Of a stretch of DNA of 26,810 bases, positions 15,785 through 24,280 are shown in pieces. The stretch spans positions 1 through 26,810 of the forward strand of contig JAWVZH010000023.1 in NCBI GenBank assembly GCA_033722295.1, given 5' to 3'. The notes under the pieces are model-generated. The model had not been told where the DNA came from. It searched no databases and saw only the letters and a program-made list of their open reading frames with translations. The stretch comes from JAWVZH01 sp033722295 (GTDB lineage Bacteria > Bacteroidota > Bacteroidia > Chitinophagales > Saprospiraceae). Position 1 is the first letter of the stretch; each line of letters starts with the position of its first letter. The position numbers and the translations under genes were made by a program.

Positions 15785-17575
15785 ATGATGAGATCTTTTA
15801 TTCTGCTTTTTACCGGCATCGTTGGCCTCTCCCAAATATGTGCCCAGGAGATCGAGGCAGTCGTTGAAAAATATCAAAACCTGTCAGGTACTATCGAGAT
15901 AAATGATATAGCGATAGATGCCAATAACAATAAGTGGTTGGCCAGTGATTACGGACTGGTAAAAATTGGCTCCATAAATTCAGACCCTGAGATATTCCCG
16001 ATGGATACCACTGTCCTGGCACTCGCCGCAGATGATGATGAAATGATATGGTCAGCACTTGGCAACAACCAGATTCTCGATCCGGACATGGAAGTAGTAT
16101 TCCAGGTTACACCTCCTGAGGCAAGGATCACTTGCATGACATTTTATCGAAGTCTCTTATATATTGGCACCGACCAGGGGCTTTTTACATATAATCCAAG
16201 AGTCGACAGGGCAAGCAGGATATACACAACCGACAATTCCAGGATCCCCAATAATATGATCAACATGCTTTTTGCAGATCCATATGACCAATTGTGGATC
16301 GGCACAGAAGAAGGTGTTGTACAAATGAGAAAGAACAGTATGAAAGTGCTCGAGCAAGATCACCGATTTCAGGCTGCGACACACACCCGTGAGGGCATCT
16401 GGCTTGTGAGCGACAAGGAAATATGGGTAGTGAATATGAAGGAGAGCAGAACGGGGAGATGGTATCCGGCCGATGTAAGCCGCGGACTGAGCAAGGGCAA
16501 GGTAAGGGCGCTGGCCGCCGACTCCAAGGGCAGGATATATCTGGCATCTCAAATATTGGTTCAATTTGATCCCTATTCCAATCGAGCTACTGTCTTTGAT
16601 GAAGATTATGGTTTCGTCTCCTCTGACGTTCTGGCGCTTTTATGTGATAAAAATGATGACCTCTGGGTCGGCACCGGTGACCACGGGTTATTCAGAATTG
16701 ATGTCATCGAAGGAGAGTTTGAGGAACTAAGCGCAGTGGCCTTCGTCAAAGAAGAATTGATATGCCATGGAAGAGAGGATGGCTCCGTGGCCTTGAAGAT
16801 CAATGGAGGAAAAGAACCCTATTCGATAAAGTGGAATACGGGAGCCAGGGAAAAGAAACAACTTCGAGGTATCACCGCAGGAACGTATACAGCAACAATA
16901 ACAGATGCAGACGGTCAAACTTATGTGGCCAGTACTGAACTCACCCAACCGGATTCGATCGAGATCAGGGAACTGGTCAACCAACGTGTCAGCGCATTCC
17001 GGGCCAGAGATGGACGGCTCAAAGTTGACGTTGCGGGTGGAACAAAGCCTTATACCTTGAGATGGAGTAATGGAAAGAGAGGTATACTCGAACAGGAGAA
17101 TCTACGATACGGAGATTATACTCTGACCGTCATCGACGCCAACAGGTGTGAGGCAGAACGCACCTTTGAGATCGATAAGCCCAAAGTGTTGCCGCAACTG
17201 GACATTTCGACCATAGAAGTTGGACAGACATTGAAGATCGAGGAACTCTACTTTGAAGCGGACTCCGCATACGTAGAAGAAGACTCTTATGCTGTCCTTG
17301 ATGAGATCTATGAGTTCCTCTCCAACCATAACAATGTATTTGTAGAGATAGGCGGTCACACGAACCTGAAGCCTTCTCATGAATACAGCGACAGGTTATC
17401 TACGGCAAGGGCAAAAAATGTCGCTGAATACCTCTATCAGAAAGGTATACCTAAAGAGCAAATAGTCTACAAAGGTTATGGTAAGCGTCAACCTATAGTG
17501 CGGGATCTACGCTCTCCGCGTCAGGAATTGAATCAGCGAGTTGAGTTGAAGATCCTTGAGATCAAGAACAATTGA
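15785..17575 (+). CDS. Beta-propeller / SprB-repeat / OmpA fusion protein
   Basis: 596 residues from the MM pair at 15785. The frame stays open upstream to 15689, but only the 15785/15788 starts give a signal peptide (MMRSFILLFTGIVGLSQICAQ) and avoid overlapping the peptidase gene. Residues 38-310 hold two-component-regulator-type propeller blades (NNKWLASDYGLVKIG, LLYIGTDQGLFTYNP, QLWIGTEEGVVQM, DLWVGTGDHGLFRID). Residues about 328-395 and 405-465 are two SprB-type repeats (GGKEPYSIKWNTG..., GGTKPYTLRWSNG...). Residues 485-592 are an OmpA peptidoglycan-binding domain (LYFEADSAYVEEDSYAVLDEI, IGGHTN, LSTARAKNVAEYL, YGKRQPI) with N527 where Asp is usual. It is secreted to the periplasm or outer membrane and bound to peptidoglycan. 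Its partner and signal are unknown. Confidence 0.9.
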   Translation: MMRSFILLFTGIVGLSQICAQEIEAVVEKYQNLSGTIEINDIAIDANNNKWLASDYGLVKIGSINSDPEIFPMDTTVLALAADDDEMIWSALGNNQILDPDMEVVFQVTPPEARITCMTFYRSLLYIGTDQGLFTYNPRVDRASRIYTTDNSRIPNNMINMLFADPYDQLWIGTEEGVVQMRKNSMKVLEQDHRFQAATHTREGIWLVSDKEIWVVNMKESRTGRWYPADVSRGLSKGKVRALAADSKGRIYLASQILVQFDPYSNRATVFDEDYGFVSSDVLALLCDKNDDLWVGTGDHGLFRIDVIEGEFEELSAVAFVKEELICHGREDGSVALKINGGKEPYSIKWNTGAREKKQLRGITAGTYTATITDADGQTYVASTELTQPDSIEIRELVNQRVSAFRARDGRLKVDVAGGTKPYTLRWSNGKRGILEQENLRYGDYTLTVIDANRCEAERTFEIDKPKVLPQLDISTIEVGQTLKIEELYFEADSAYVEEDSYAVLDEIYEFLSNHNNVFVEIGGHTNLKPSHEYSDRLSTARAKNVAEYLYQKGIPKEQIVYKGYGKRQPIVRDLRSPRQELNQRVELKILEIKNN

Positions 17576-17697
17576 GCACTTCCAGTATGTGGGTCCCTGG
17601 CACCTGACATCTTTTTTTGACATATAAGGCAGCGAAATGTAAGATCAAGGGGTCTAAATTACAGATCCGTCTTTGTGGATCTACAAATCGTGTATAG

Positions 17698-19062
17698 ATG
17701 CAGTATAAAAGATTGGCTTTGATCTTTGGTGTGACCTCCATTTTCATCCTTACTGGATGTCTCAAGGATCATAATGACTTTATAGCATATGATGAAAATA
17801 TAGAGACCAGTGCGTTTGGTGTCGTGCTGGGCGATATAAATTTGCCTGTAGAAAATGCGACTGTCGCTTATGAAGGTGAGAAAACTACTACTGATAGTAA
17901 TGGTATTTTCATCTTCAGCGACGTCGTCATTCCAAGAACTGGTGGCAGGCTCACCGTCGACCATCCTGATTACTTCCCAACCGTTCAATCCGTGATTCCT
18001 ACAGAGGACAACAGGTCCATTAATTTGCACCTTCAGCCTCTGGGGCAGACTTATAATATCTCGGCTCGAATTGGTGGGTCTGTAAGTTCTGTGGATAACG
18101 TTACACTACAGATACCTCCGGATGCTTTTGAACTGGGGAATGGTCAGCTTTATTCGGGAACGGTTGTTAGTAATGTCGGGTATGTAGATCCGTTACACAT
18201 CGATGCCTATGATCAAATACCGGGAGGACACTTCGGGGTGGACAAAAATGATAATTCCAAACTACTCGAACACTACGGCACCATTTATACACAGTTTGAA
18301 GGAGCAGGGGGTGAAGACCTGCAGATCTCGGATAATGTGACTTATCTACTGGTCTTTCCGCTTGATGACGAAACTCTCGCCCATGCTCCGCAGGAGATCA
18401 CTCTCTGGAAACTTGAAGACGCAGATGGGCAATGGAAGGAATATGGCCTTGCCCAACTGGAAGGAAAAAGTTACAGGGCCGAGGTCGACAGAATAGGCAT
18501 CTGGAGTATTCAGATCCCTTTTTCCTATGCCAGGATCTCGGGGCAGGTAAAAGATCAGAGCGGACAGCCCCTCGAACGGGCAAGGATAGCGTTATCCAGA
18601 AAGGATCATCCGGTCAAGGTCAGGCAATGGACCGACAATGAAGGGCTTTTTTCAGTGCAGTTCCCTATAGATCATGCTCTCGACATCAGCGTAGAGGATG
18701 AATGCGGAAATGAACTTTATACCACCTCAGAGGGCCCGTTCCTGGGCAATTATGAGCTGGCTGATATAGAGATCGACCCAGGCAGCAATTATTGGAGATT
18801 ATCAGGGGTCATTACTGAATGCAACACATTGTCAAAGGGCATTGAAAAGGGTTATAGCCTGATCCAAACGTCTTTGTACAGATGGATCACACCTGTAGAA
18901 AGGAATGGCAATTTTACGACAGGCCTTTTCAATTGTGGCTCAAAGTTCACGGTGATAGGAAGAGATCTGCTCAACTCAAGAGGCACTAACCTTGTGGACT
19001 TCAGCGAATTACCGGATGAAGACCGTCGGTATAGCCTGGGCATCATGGAAGCCTGTAGATGA
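17698..19062 (+). CDS. Lipoprotein with carboxypeptidase-regulatory-like beta domains
   Basis: 454 residues. MQYKRLALIFGVTSIFILTGC is a lipoprotein signal with lipobox LTGC (Cys21). Residues about 38-115 form a first carboxypeptidase-regulatory-like domain (VVLGDINLPVENATVAYEGEKTTTDSNGIFIFSDV). Residues about 115-275 resemble the ZU5/FAM171-like exposed domain (VTLQIPPDAFELGNGQLYSGTV..., with a VFPLDDE strand and WKLEDADGQWKEYG). Residues 276-355 form a second regulatory-like domain (ARISGQVKDQSGQPLERARIALSRKDH...TDNEGLFSVQFP). The rest is a beta-rich tail. No enzyme motif is seen. It probably sits on the outer membrane as an adhesive or structural protein. It is separated from the OmpA fusion by 122 bp, so it may have its own promoter. 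It converges with the next gene with only 10 bp between stops. Confidence 0.85.
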   Translation: MQYKRLALIFGVTSIFILTGCLKDHNDFIAYDENIETSAFGVVLGDINLPVENATVAYEGEKTTTDSNGIFIFSDVVIPRTGGRLTVDHPDYFPTVQSVIPTEDNRSINLHLQPLGQTYNISARIGGSVSSVDNVTLQIPPDAFELGNGQLYSGTVVSNVGYVDPLHIDAYDQIPGGHFGVDKNDNSKLLEHYGTIYTQFEGAGGEDLQISDNVTYLLVFPLDDETLAHAPQEITLWKLEDADGQWKEYGLAQLEGKSYRAEVDRIGIWSIQIPFSYARISGQVKDQSGQPLERARIALSRKDHPVKVRQWTDNEGLFSVQFPIDHALDISVEDECGNELYTTSEGPFLGNYELADIEIDPGSNYWRLSGVITECNTLSKGIEKGYSLIQTSLYRWITPVERNGNFTTGLFNCGSKFTVIGRDLLNSRGTNLVDFSELPDEDRRYSLGIMEACR

Positions 19063-19072
19063 TCTTTACGAC

Positions 19073-19585
19073 CTACTCCCCTTTTTCCATATAAACTTTT
19101 AAAGCCTCGAGTTGCTCTTCGGTTTGCTTTTCAATGGATGACCGGTTGAAGCTCAGGTTGACTCTTTGTAAAAATCCCGTAGTACTCAAGATCTCTTTGT
19201 GACTGACCATCGTTTGGCCATTCTCTATGGCAAACCCAATAGATGAAACCTTTGAAGTTCCATCTGAATATTTGCTCTCAAGGATGAGAAGACTGTCAAT
19301 ATGGGACTCTATGATCGAGACTTCAACCTCAACCTCAGGTGATCTTATGATCGTGTATTGAGTACCTTCCTTTCCCGGCCGGCCACTCGTCCACTCCAGT
19401 TCTCCGTCCTGGATCTTCCAGTGTTTCCAGGATGAAGTGTCATTAAAAACATCCCAGGTTTCTCGAAGCGGAGCTATGATGCCTTCTTCCACCTCTATCT
19501 CGGTGTTCGGATTGAACAGCCCCAGGAGACCTAACCCCACGCCGAACATGACTATCAGGATAAAAAGATATTTGATGTTATTCAC
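19073..19585 (-). CDS. Membrane-anchored SRPBCC (polyketide cyclase-like) protein
   Basis: 170 residues. One N-terminal membrane helix (about 6-25, YLFILIVMFGVGLGLLGLF) is followed by an SRPBCC/START-like fold: IEVEEGIIAPLRETWDVFNDTSSWKHWK is the usual first strand and helix, and GRPGKEGTQYTI and SHKEILSTTGFLQRVNLSF are later strands. Such domains bind hydrophobic ligands; none is predicted here. It is encoded alone on the minus strand between two plus-strand genes. A -7-like element lies 20 bp upstream of its start (19605-19612). Confidence 0.8.
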   Translation of the reverse strand: MNNIKYLFILIVMFGVGLGLLGLFNPNTEIEVEEGIIAPLRETWDVFNDTSSWKHWKIQDGELEWTSGRPGKEGTQYTIIRSPEVEVEVSIIESHIDSLLILESKYSDGTSKVSSIGFAIENGQTMVSHKEILSTTGFLQRVNLSFNRSSIEKQTEEQLEALKVYMEKGE

Positions 19586-19604
19586 TTATCTAGAGTTATA
19601 AGCC

Positions 19605-19612
19605 CAAAAATA
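19605..19612 (-). promoter_or_regulatory. -7 element of SRPBCC gene
   Basis: The minus strand reads TATTTTTG, a TAnnTTTG match, 19 nt before the ATG at 19585. No TTG is evident at the -33 distance. Confidence 0.4.
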
Positions 19613-19734
19613 AGGAATGAAAAGACTTCAGCATCCAGGTGGGTCGTAAGCCTCTTTATAATCATTTAACACGTTATTTTAGCGAGGAAATCGAGGTCTG
19701 TCGAAAATTAGTACTTCCTCAGGCTGCAAAATTG

Positions 19735-19742
19735 TACTTTTG
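19735..19742 (+). promoter_or_regulatory. -7 element of yidC
   Basis: TACTTTTG matches TAnnTTTG and lies 20 nt before the yidC ATG (19763), implying a very short leader. The -33 TTG is not obvious. Confidence 0.5.
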
Positions 19743-19762
19743 CGGCAATTTACAACATTGGT

Positions 19763-21586
19763 ATGGATAGAACTCAGGGAATCGGGTTGGTGTTGATCTT
19801 CGTTTTGGCCTATTTCTTCATGGTCTATAACAGTCCATCGGAAGAAGAGATAGAAGCCCAAAAGCGTGCCCGGGACTCCATTGAGGCGCTCAAGTCAGAA
19901 GAGCAATCAAAGTCTGCAATCAGGGACACTTCATCGATCGTGGAAATTCCTGATACGGGTTCTGTTGATAGCTTAACCATGCCTGTTGAGGAGAACTTTT
20001 ACACCCTCCAGAATGATCTGATCGAGATAAAATTCAGCAATAAAGGTGGTCAGATCAGAGAAGTGACACTTGCCAATCACAAGATAATAAACGAGGACGA
20101 AGATCACGATCAGACCAAGGCTCCATTGAAGATGATGAACAACCCTGACAATCGCATGGGATATGTGATCAAGGGGCTTCCCGGAGGTCGACTAACTACG
20201 GCAGACGTTATCTTTTCTGCGGATCAGGCAGGCAATACACTTACTTTCACACATGAAAACAATGGTGTAAAATTCGAGAAAAGCTACACTCTTCTTGATG
20301 ACAGTTACCTGCTGGACGTCAACATCAAATCTCCTGGAATACTCAATAAAGCAGCCGGTGATCAGATCGAGCTTGAATGGGTGAACTATCTCAACAAGCT
20401 GGAATTGAACGAGCAGTACGAAAGGTATTATTCCACTGTTTATTTCAAGGAGTCAGAAGAGCATCCCGATTATTGCTCGTGCAGAGGTGACGATCAGGAA
20501 AAAATAGATGATGCTCCAGTAGAGTGGATCGCTCACTCCAACCAGTTCTTTAACACATCAATCGTTCCCGAGTCCCCTTTTACCGAAGCTCGACTTGAAA
20601 CAGTGATGCTGGAAGAGGATGACGAAAGCCTGAAACTACTAAAATCACGTGCCTCCTGGCCGCTTGAAAAGTTGGAGGGCTCCGGCCTCAATATGAAAAT
20701 GTATATAGGCCCCAATGATTTCAAACGACTGGCCGCCTTTGATAATGACCTCGAGGATATCATACCGTTCGGATCGAGCATTTTTGGAACGATCAACAGA
20801 TGGGTCATTCGACCTGTGTTCAATTATTTATCCCGATTCATACTGTCTGCCGGAATTGTCATCATAGCCCTGACCGTACTCGTAAAACTTGCGCTCTACC
20901 CTCTTACTTACAAGATGCTTCATTCCCAAATGAAGATGGCAGCGTTAAAGCCTGAAATGCAAAAGCTCAAGGCCAAATTCAAGGACGATCAGTCCAAGCA
21001 GCAGATGGAGACCATGAAAATGTACCGCGAGTATGGGGTCAATCCGCTTGGGGGCTGTATGCCCATGATCCTGCAAATGCCGATATGGTTCGCCTTATAC
21101 CGGTTTTTCCCAGCCTCTATAGAGTTTCGTCAGGCATCATTCCTCTGGGCCTCTGACCTGTCAAGTTATGATGTGATCGCGTATCTGCCTTTTAATATCC
21201 CGATGTTCGGGGCTCATATCAGCTTATTCACCTTGTTATGGGCAGGTACGACATTACTCTATACCTGGTACAACAGTCGCCTTGTTGACATGAGCGCCAA
21301 CCCAGCCATGAAATACATGCAGTATTTTATGCCTGTAATGTTCCTGTTCTTTTTTAATAATTACGCTTCCGGTCTGACTTGTTACCTGATGTTCTCCAAT
21401 ATTACTAACATCGGCCAGACCATGTTGACCAAGAACTTTATCATTGACGAGGAGAAGATCAAGGCCCAACTGAACAAGAATAAGAGCAAACCCAAGAAGA
21501 AAGGTGGATTTCAGCAAAGACTTGAAAAAGCACTTAAGGAACAACAGAAGATACAGGCAGAGCGACAAAAGAAGAAGAAAAAATGA
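19763..21586 (+). CDS. yidC: Membrane protein insertase YidC
   Basis: 607 residues, the length of Bacteroidota YidC. YidC inserts inner-membrane proteins with or without SecYEG. The first membrane helix is TQGIGLVLIFVLAYFFMVYN (residues 4-23). A charged linker and the large periplasmic beta domain (about 80-345; LQNDLIEIKFSNKGGQIREVTL at its start) follow. The conserved five-helix core begins near residue 350 (WVIRPVFNYLSRFI...GIVIIALTVLVKLALYPLTYK). It contains the cytoplasmic coiled hairpin (MKMAALKPEMQKLKAKFKDD) and NPLGGCMPMILQMPIWFALYRFF. The tail is Lys-rich (ending KKKKK), as in insertases that contact ribosomes. Its last codons overlap the next start (ATGA). Confidence 0.98.
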   Translation: MDRTQGIGLVLIFVLAYFFMVYNSPSEEEIEAQKRARDSIEALKSEEQSKSAIRDTSSIVEIPDTGSVDSLTMPVEENFYTLQNDLIEIKFSNKGGQIREVTLANHKIINEDEDHDQTKAPLKMMNNPDNRMGYVIKGLPGGRLTTADVIFSADQAGNTLTFTHENNGVKFEKSYTLLDDSYLLDVNIKSPGILNKAAGDQIELEWVNYLNKLELNEQYERYYSTVYFKESEEHPDYCSCRGDDQEKIDDAPVEWIAHSNQFFNTSIVPESPFTEARLETVMLEEDDESLKLLKSRASWPLEKLEGSGLNMKMYIGPNDFKRLAAFDNDLEDIIPFGSSIFGTINRWVIRPVFNYLSRFILSAGIVIIALTVLVKLALYPLTYKMLHSQMKMAALKPEMQKLKAKFKDDQSKQQMETMKMYREYGVNPLGGCMPMILQMPIWFALYRFFPASIEFRQASFLWASDLSSYDVIAYLPFNIPMFGAHISLFTLLWAGTTLLYTWYNSRLVDMSANPAMKYMQYFMPVMFLFFFNNYASGLTCYLMFSNITNIGQTMLTKNFIIDEEKIKAQLNKNKSKPKKKGGFQQRLEKALKEQQKIQAERQKKKKK

Positions 21587-22158
21587 GATCAGGGCTGTAC
21601 TTCTGTCTGGCACTAGCCTTGATCACAGGATGCGACAGAAAGGTCGCCACTTCCCTTGAAGCATCCACGGTGGATTCATTAGATTCTACTGTTACTAAAG
21701 AAAGCACCTACGGTAATAGAGGCGACACTCTGATTGTCGACTCATTGATCGAGAACACCCAGCAACCTGATACCGTAATATTTTACTCGAGAAGTGGGTG
21801 CTTTGGACACTGCCCGGTGTACAGCTTTCTCTTGAAGGACAACAGGGAAATAAAGTACTCCGGTCGTGCTCATGTATCCCAGATCGATACATTTACTCGC
21901 ACGATCTCACAAGAAGATCTCACGGCGTGGATCGATTTTCTGGATAACGCCTCTCTTGATCAATATGAGGGTCAGTATCCACCGAACGAACAGGAATGGG
22001 TAGTAGACCTGCCGACCAGTAATATCATCTGGGAAGATGATTCAGGCTTCCGGAAAATTATCCGCATAAATCATTCACCACCAGAAGCTTTGAGAACATT
22101 CGAGAACAATTTGAGACAAAGGATCGACAATTTGGACTGGCAGACTGGTCAGGATTAA
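21583..22158 (+). CDS. DUF6438 lipoprotein translationally coupled to yidC
   Basis: 191 residues. The start ATG overlaps the yidC stop in ATGA. MRSGLYFCLALALITGC is a lipoprotein signal with Cys17. After a Ser/Thr-rich linker, residues about 62-185 match DUF6438: DTVIFYSRSGCFGHCPVYSFLLKDN carries the hallmark CFGxCPxY, followed by IKYSGRAHV and a W-rich strand (ISQEDLTAWIDFLDNASL). The function of DUF6438 is unknown. The overlap makes coupled expression with YidC likely, but does not show that it acts in insertion. It converges with the hydrolase gene (45 bp apart). Confidence 0.87.
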   Translation: MRSGLYFCLALALITGCDRKVATSLEASTVDSLDSTVTKESTYGNRGDTLIVDSLIENTQQPDTVIFYSRSGCFGHCPVYSFLLKDNREIKYSGRAHVSQIDTFTRTISQEDLTAWIDFLDNASLDQYEGQYPPNEQEWVVDLPTSNIIWEDDSGFRKIIRINHSPPEALRTFENNLRQRIDNLDWQTGQD

Positions 22159-22203
22159 GCCCTGAACAAATCCCGGTTTGGTCCTTCCTTTTGCCTGAGG
22201 CAG

Positions 22204-23235
22204 TTACGGATGCTTAATCTTATATCTCACCTCTATAGCACCAGTTAATGCTTGTCCCATGTCATCCATTAGAAGGAGCGGTTGATCAGGGTTGAAAAGT
22301 TCCTGCATGACACCCTCCTCGTCCTGACCTATCATCATAAGCCTGTCTAGCCAATACCAGTATCCATTGGTGTCCAGAACATCCTTCTTAGCTACGTGCA
22401 AAGCCCTTTTGGTAGTGATGTTATCAATTCCATTATCAGCCCACGCTCCTATGCTGTAAGGTTCGTAATGGCTTGAAGAGATCCTGTTCTTTCCCTTAAA
22501 GTACGAGCTTTGATGTATGTGTATTACTTTGTTACCTGTCACTTCGTTATATAACTTTTTGCCAAAGAAATCCCCCACTGTATAGTCCTTATCACCTGTT
22601 GTAATGATCAGGGGTACATCTTGAGGAAATGAGCCATAGCTGTCCTTTATAGCACCGGTTAACGGGCCCGTTCCTGCTTCTGCCACAAAGACACCGGCAG
22701 GTTTCTTGATTTCGTACTCCTCGAGCTCTACAGCAATATTGGCGATAATGACACCTCCAAAACTATGTCCGAACAAGTAGAGATCTGCATTTTCATCCAA
22801 CTTCGACTCTAATTCCAATTTTTGAATGGCACCATTAAGAGCCGCTGCGACATTACCTGTAAAGGCCGCTGCGGAAGGAAAAATGAGATTCTGTTGATAC
22901 CTGGGATATATTACAATATGTCCCTGAAGGACCAGGTGTTCAATCCAGGCACCAAATATCATTGGATTCAATGCCCCATATCCATGTACAAAACCTACAA
23001 CCTTGTCAGCTCTGTATTCAGAGTCTTTTGGGACGAAGGCATAGTATCCTTCCTGGTCATCATATTCATCTATTACTGATATACCGGGGTGCCGAAATAG
23101 CGTAGGCCCTTTACCTGTCTGACACTCTGGAAAGCCCATGGAGAAGGCCAGCACTTTTACAGATAAAAGGACTAAAAGAGATATTGAACTAATGATGACC
23201 AATTTTGCTATTTTAATCTTATACTGTGTTATCAT
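22204..23235 (-). CDS. Exported or membrane-anchored alpha/beta hydrolase
   Basis: 343 residues. An N-terminal hydrophobic helix (about 10-32, IAKLVIISSISLLVLLSVKVLAF) acts as a signal or anchor. The hydrolase core has the oxyanion-loop motif FVHGYG (82-87) and the nucleophile elbow GHSFGG (S158). The acid is D215 or D217 in TTGDKDYTVGD, and the base is probably H256 in SSSHYEPYS. The arrangement recalls the chlorophyllase/PET-hydrolase-like group of esterases, but the substrate cannot be told. Its start codon is only 11 bp from the divergent gpsA start, so the two promoters must overlap each other's coding regions. Confidence 0.88.
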   Translation of the reverse strand: MITQYKIKIAKLVIISSISLLVLLSVKVLAFSMGFPECQTGKGPTLFRHPGISVIDEYDDQEGYYAFVPKDSEYRADKVVGFVHGYGALNPMIFGAWIEHLVLQGHIVIYPRYQQNLIFPSAAAFTGNVAAALNGAIQKLELESKLDENADLYLFGHSFGGVIIANIAVELEEYEIKKPAGVFVAEAGTGPLTGAIKDSYGSFPQDVPLIITTGDKDYTVGDFFGKKLYNEVTGNKVIHIHQSSYFKGKNRISSSHYEPYSIGAWADNGIDNITTKRALHVAKKDVLDTNGYWYWLDRLMMIGQDEEGVMQELFNPDQPLLLMDDMGQALTGAIEVRYKIKHP

Positions 23236-23246
23236 AACTTATACGA

Positions 23247-24278
23247 ATGAACAAAGTTGGTGTCATTGGCGCCGGAAGTTTTGGCACTACTGTGGCCACC
23301 TTACTTTCTCACAATACCGATGTACTGATTTATTCCAGAAGAGAATCCGTAGTACATCAGATCAATAACACTCATGAGTACATGGGGGTTTCCCTTTCCG
23401 AAAGAATTGAGGCAACCTCCGATATTGGCCATGTCGCTTCGGAATGCAATATCCTGTTTCCCGTCATCAGATCTCAAAATTTCAGGGAGTTGATGAAGGA
23501 GCTCTACCCCTACCTCACTCCGGAACATATTCTCATTCATGGCACGAAGGGCATTGATCTTACCGGTATCGATGAAGATAATATTGCCAATGCGAAGATC
23601 TCACGTAAAAATGTCCACACAATGAGTGAAGTCATACTCCAGGAAACGAATGTCAGGCGAGTAGGATGCCTCAGTGGACCTAATCTGAGCAGTGAGATCC
23701 TCGATGGACAACCAACGGCTACCGTTATAGCCAGCGAATTTGACGAGGTTATTGAAATAGGTAAAAAATTACTTACCTCAAACAGGTTCTTCGTTTTCTC
23801 ATCCCATGATCTGCTCGGTGCTGAACTGTCCGGTGTCCTTAAGAACATCATCGCTATCGGCTCTGGGATCCTCGGAGGAAAGAACCTCGGGCGTAATATA
23901 CAGGCCATCCTCCTCACCCGCGGCCTGCGTGAGATGATCGCTTTCGGTAAAGCTATGGGATCCTCCAGCCGGGCATTTATAGGTACTGCCGGCATAGGTG
24001 ACCTCATAGCAACCGCCACAAGTCCGAACAGTCGAAATTATCAGTTCGGTCACAATATTGGAACAGGTATGTCACTTCAGGAAGCCCTTGATGCCGTAGA
24101 AGAAACAGCTGAGGGATTCAGAACATTGAGAGCAGCCCAGCAATTGGCAAAACACTATGATATCAAGGTGCCCATAACTCAGATGATCTATTCTACCGTA
24201 TTCGAGGGCTACTCTATAGAACGAGCGATCAATTATCTTATGAAATATCCATTTTCAACAGACGTTGACTTTTTATAA
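23247..24278 (+). CDS. gpsA: NAD(P)H-dependent glycerol-3-phosphate dehydrogenase
   Basis: 343 residues, standard length. It reduces dihydroxyacetone phosphate to sn-glycerol 3-phosphate, the backbone of phospholipids. The N-terminal Rossmann motif is VGVIGAGSFGTTVA (GxGxxG at 8-13). GTKGI has K101 and LSGPNLSSEI (142-151) is conserved. LSGVLKNIIAIGSG has the catalytic K199. GTAGIGDLIATATSPNSRNYQFG (246-268) is the family signature. The start is fixed by the glycine-rich strand. It heads a run of genes with very short gaps; the DUF2130 gene follows after 2 bp. Confidence 0.96.
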   Translation: MNKVGVIGAGSFGTTVATLLSHNTDVLIYSRRESVVHQINNTHEYMGVSLSERIEATSDIGHVASECNILFPVIRSQNFRELMKELYPYLTPEHILIHGTKGIDLTGIDEDNIANAKISRKNVHTMSEVILQETNVRRVGCLSGPNLSSEILDGQPTATVIASEFDEVIEIGKKLLTSNRFFVFSSHDLLGAELSGVLKNIIAIGSGILGGKNLGRNIQAILLTRGLREMIAFGKAMGSSSRAFIGTAGIGDLIATATSPNSRNYQFGHNIGTGMSLQEALDAVEETAEGFRTLRAAQQLAKHYDIKVPITQMIYSTVFEGYSIERAINYLMKYPFSTDVDFL

Positions 24279-24280
24279 AT

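Noticed and set aside
17585..17618. Possible terminator after the OmpA fusion gene (T-run at 17612-17618)
   Set aside because: The preceding GTG...CAC pairing is only three base pairs, too weak to call a hairpin.
23537..24019. Minus-strand ORF of 160 codons antisense to gpsA
   Set aside because: It is fully covered by the well-conserved gpsA frame, and its Pro/Arg/Ser-rich composition is typical of an antisense shadow.
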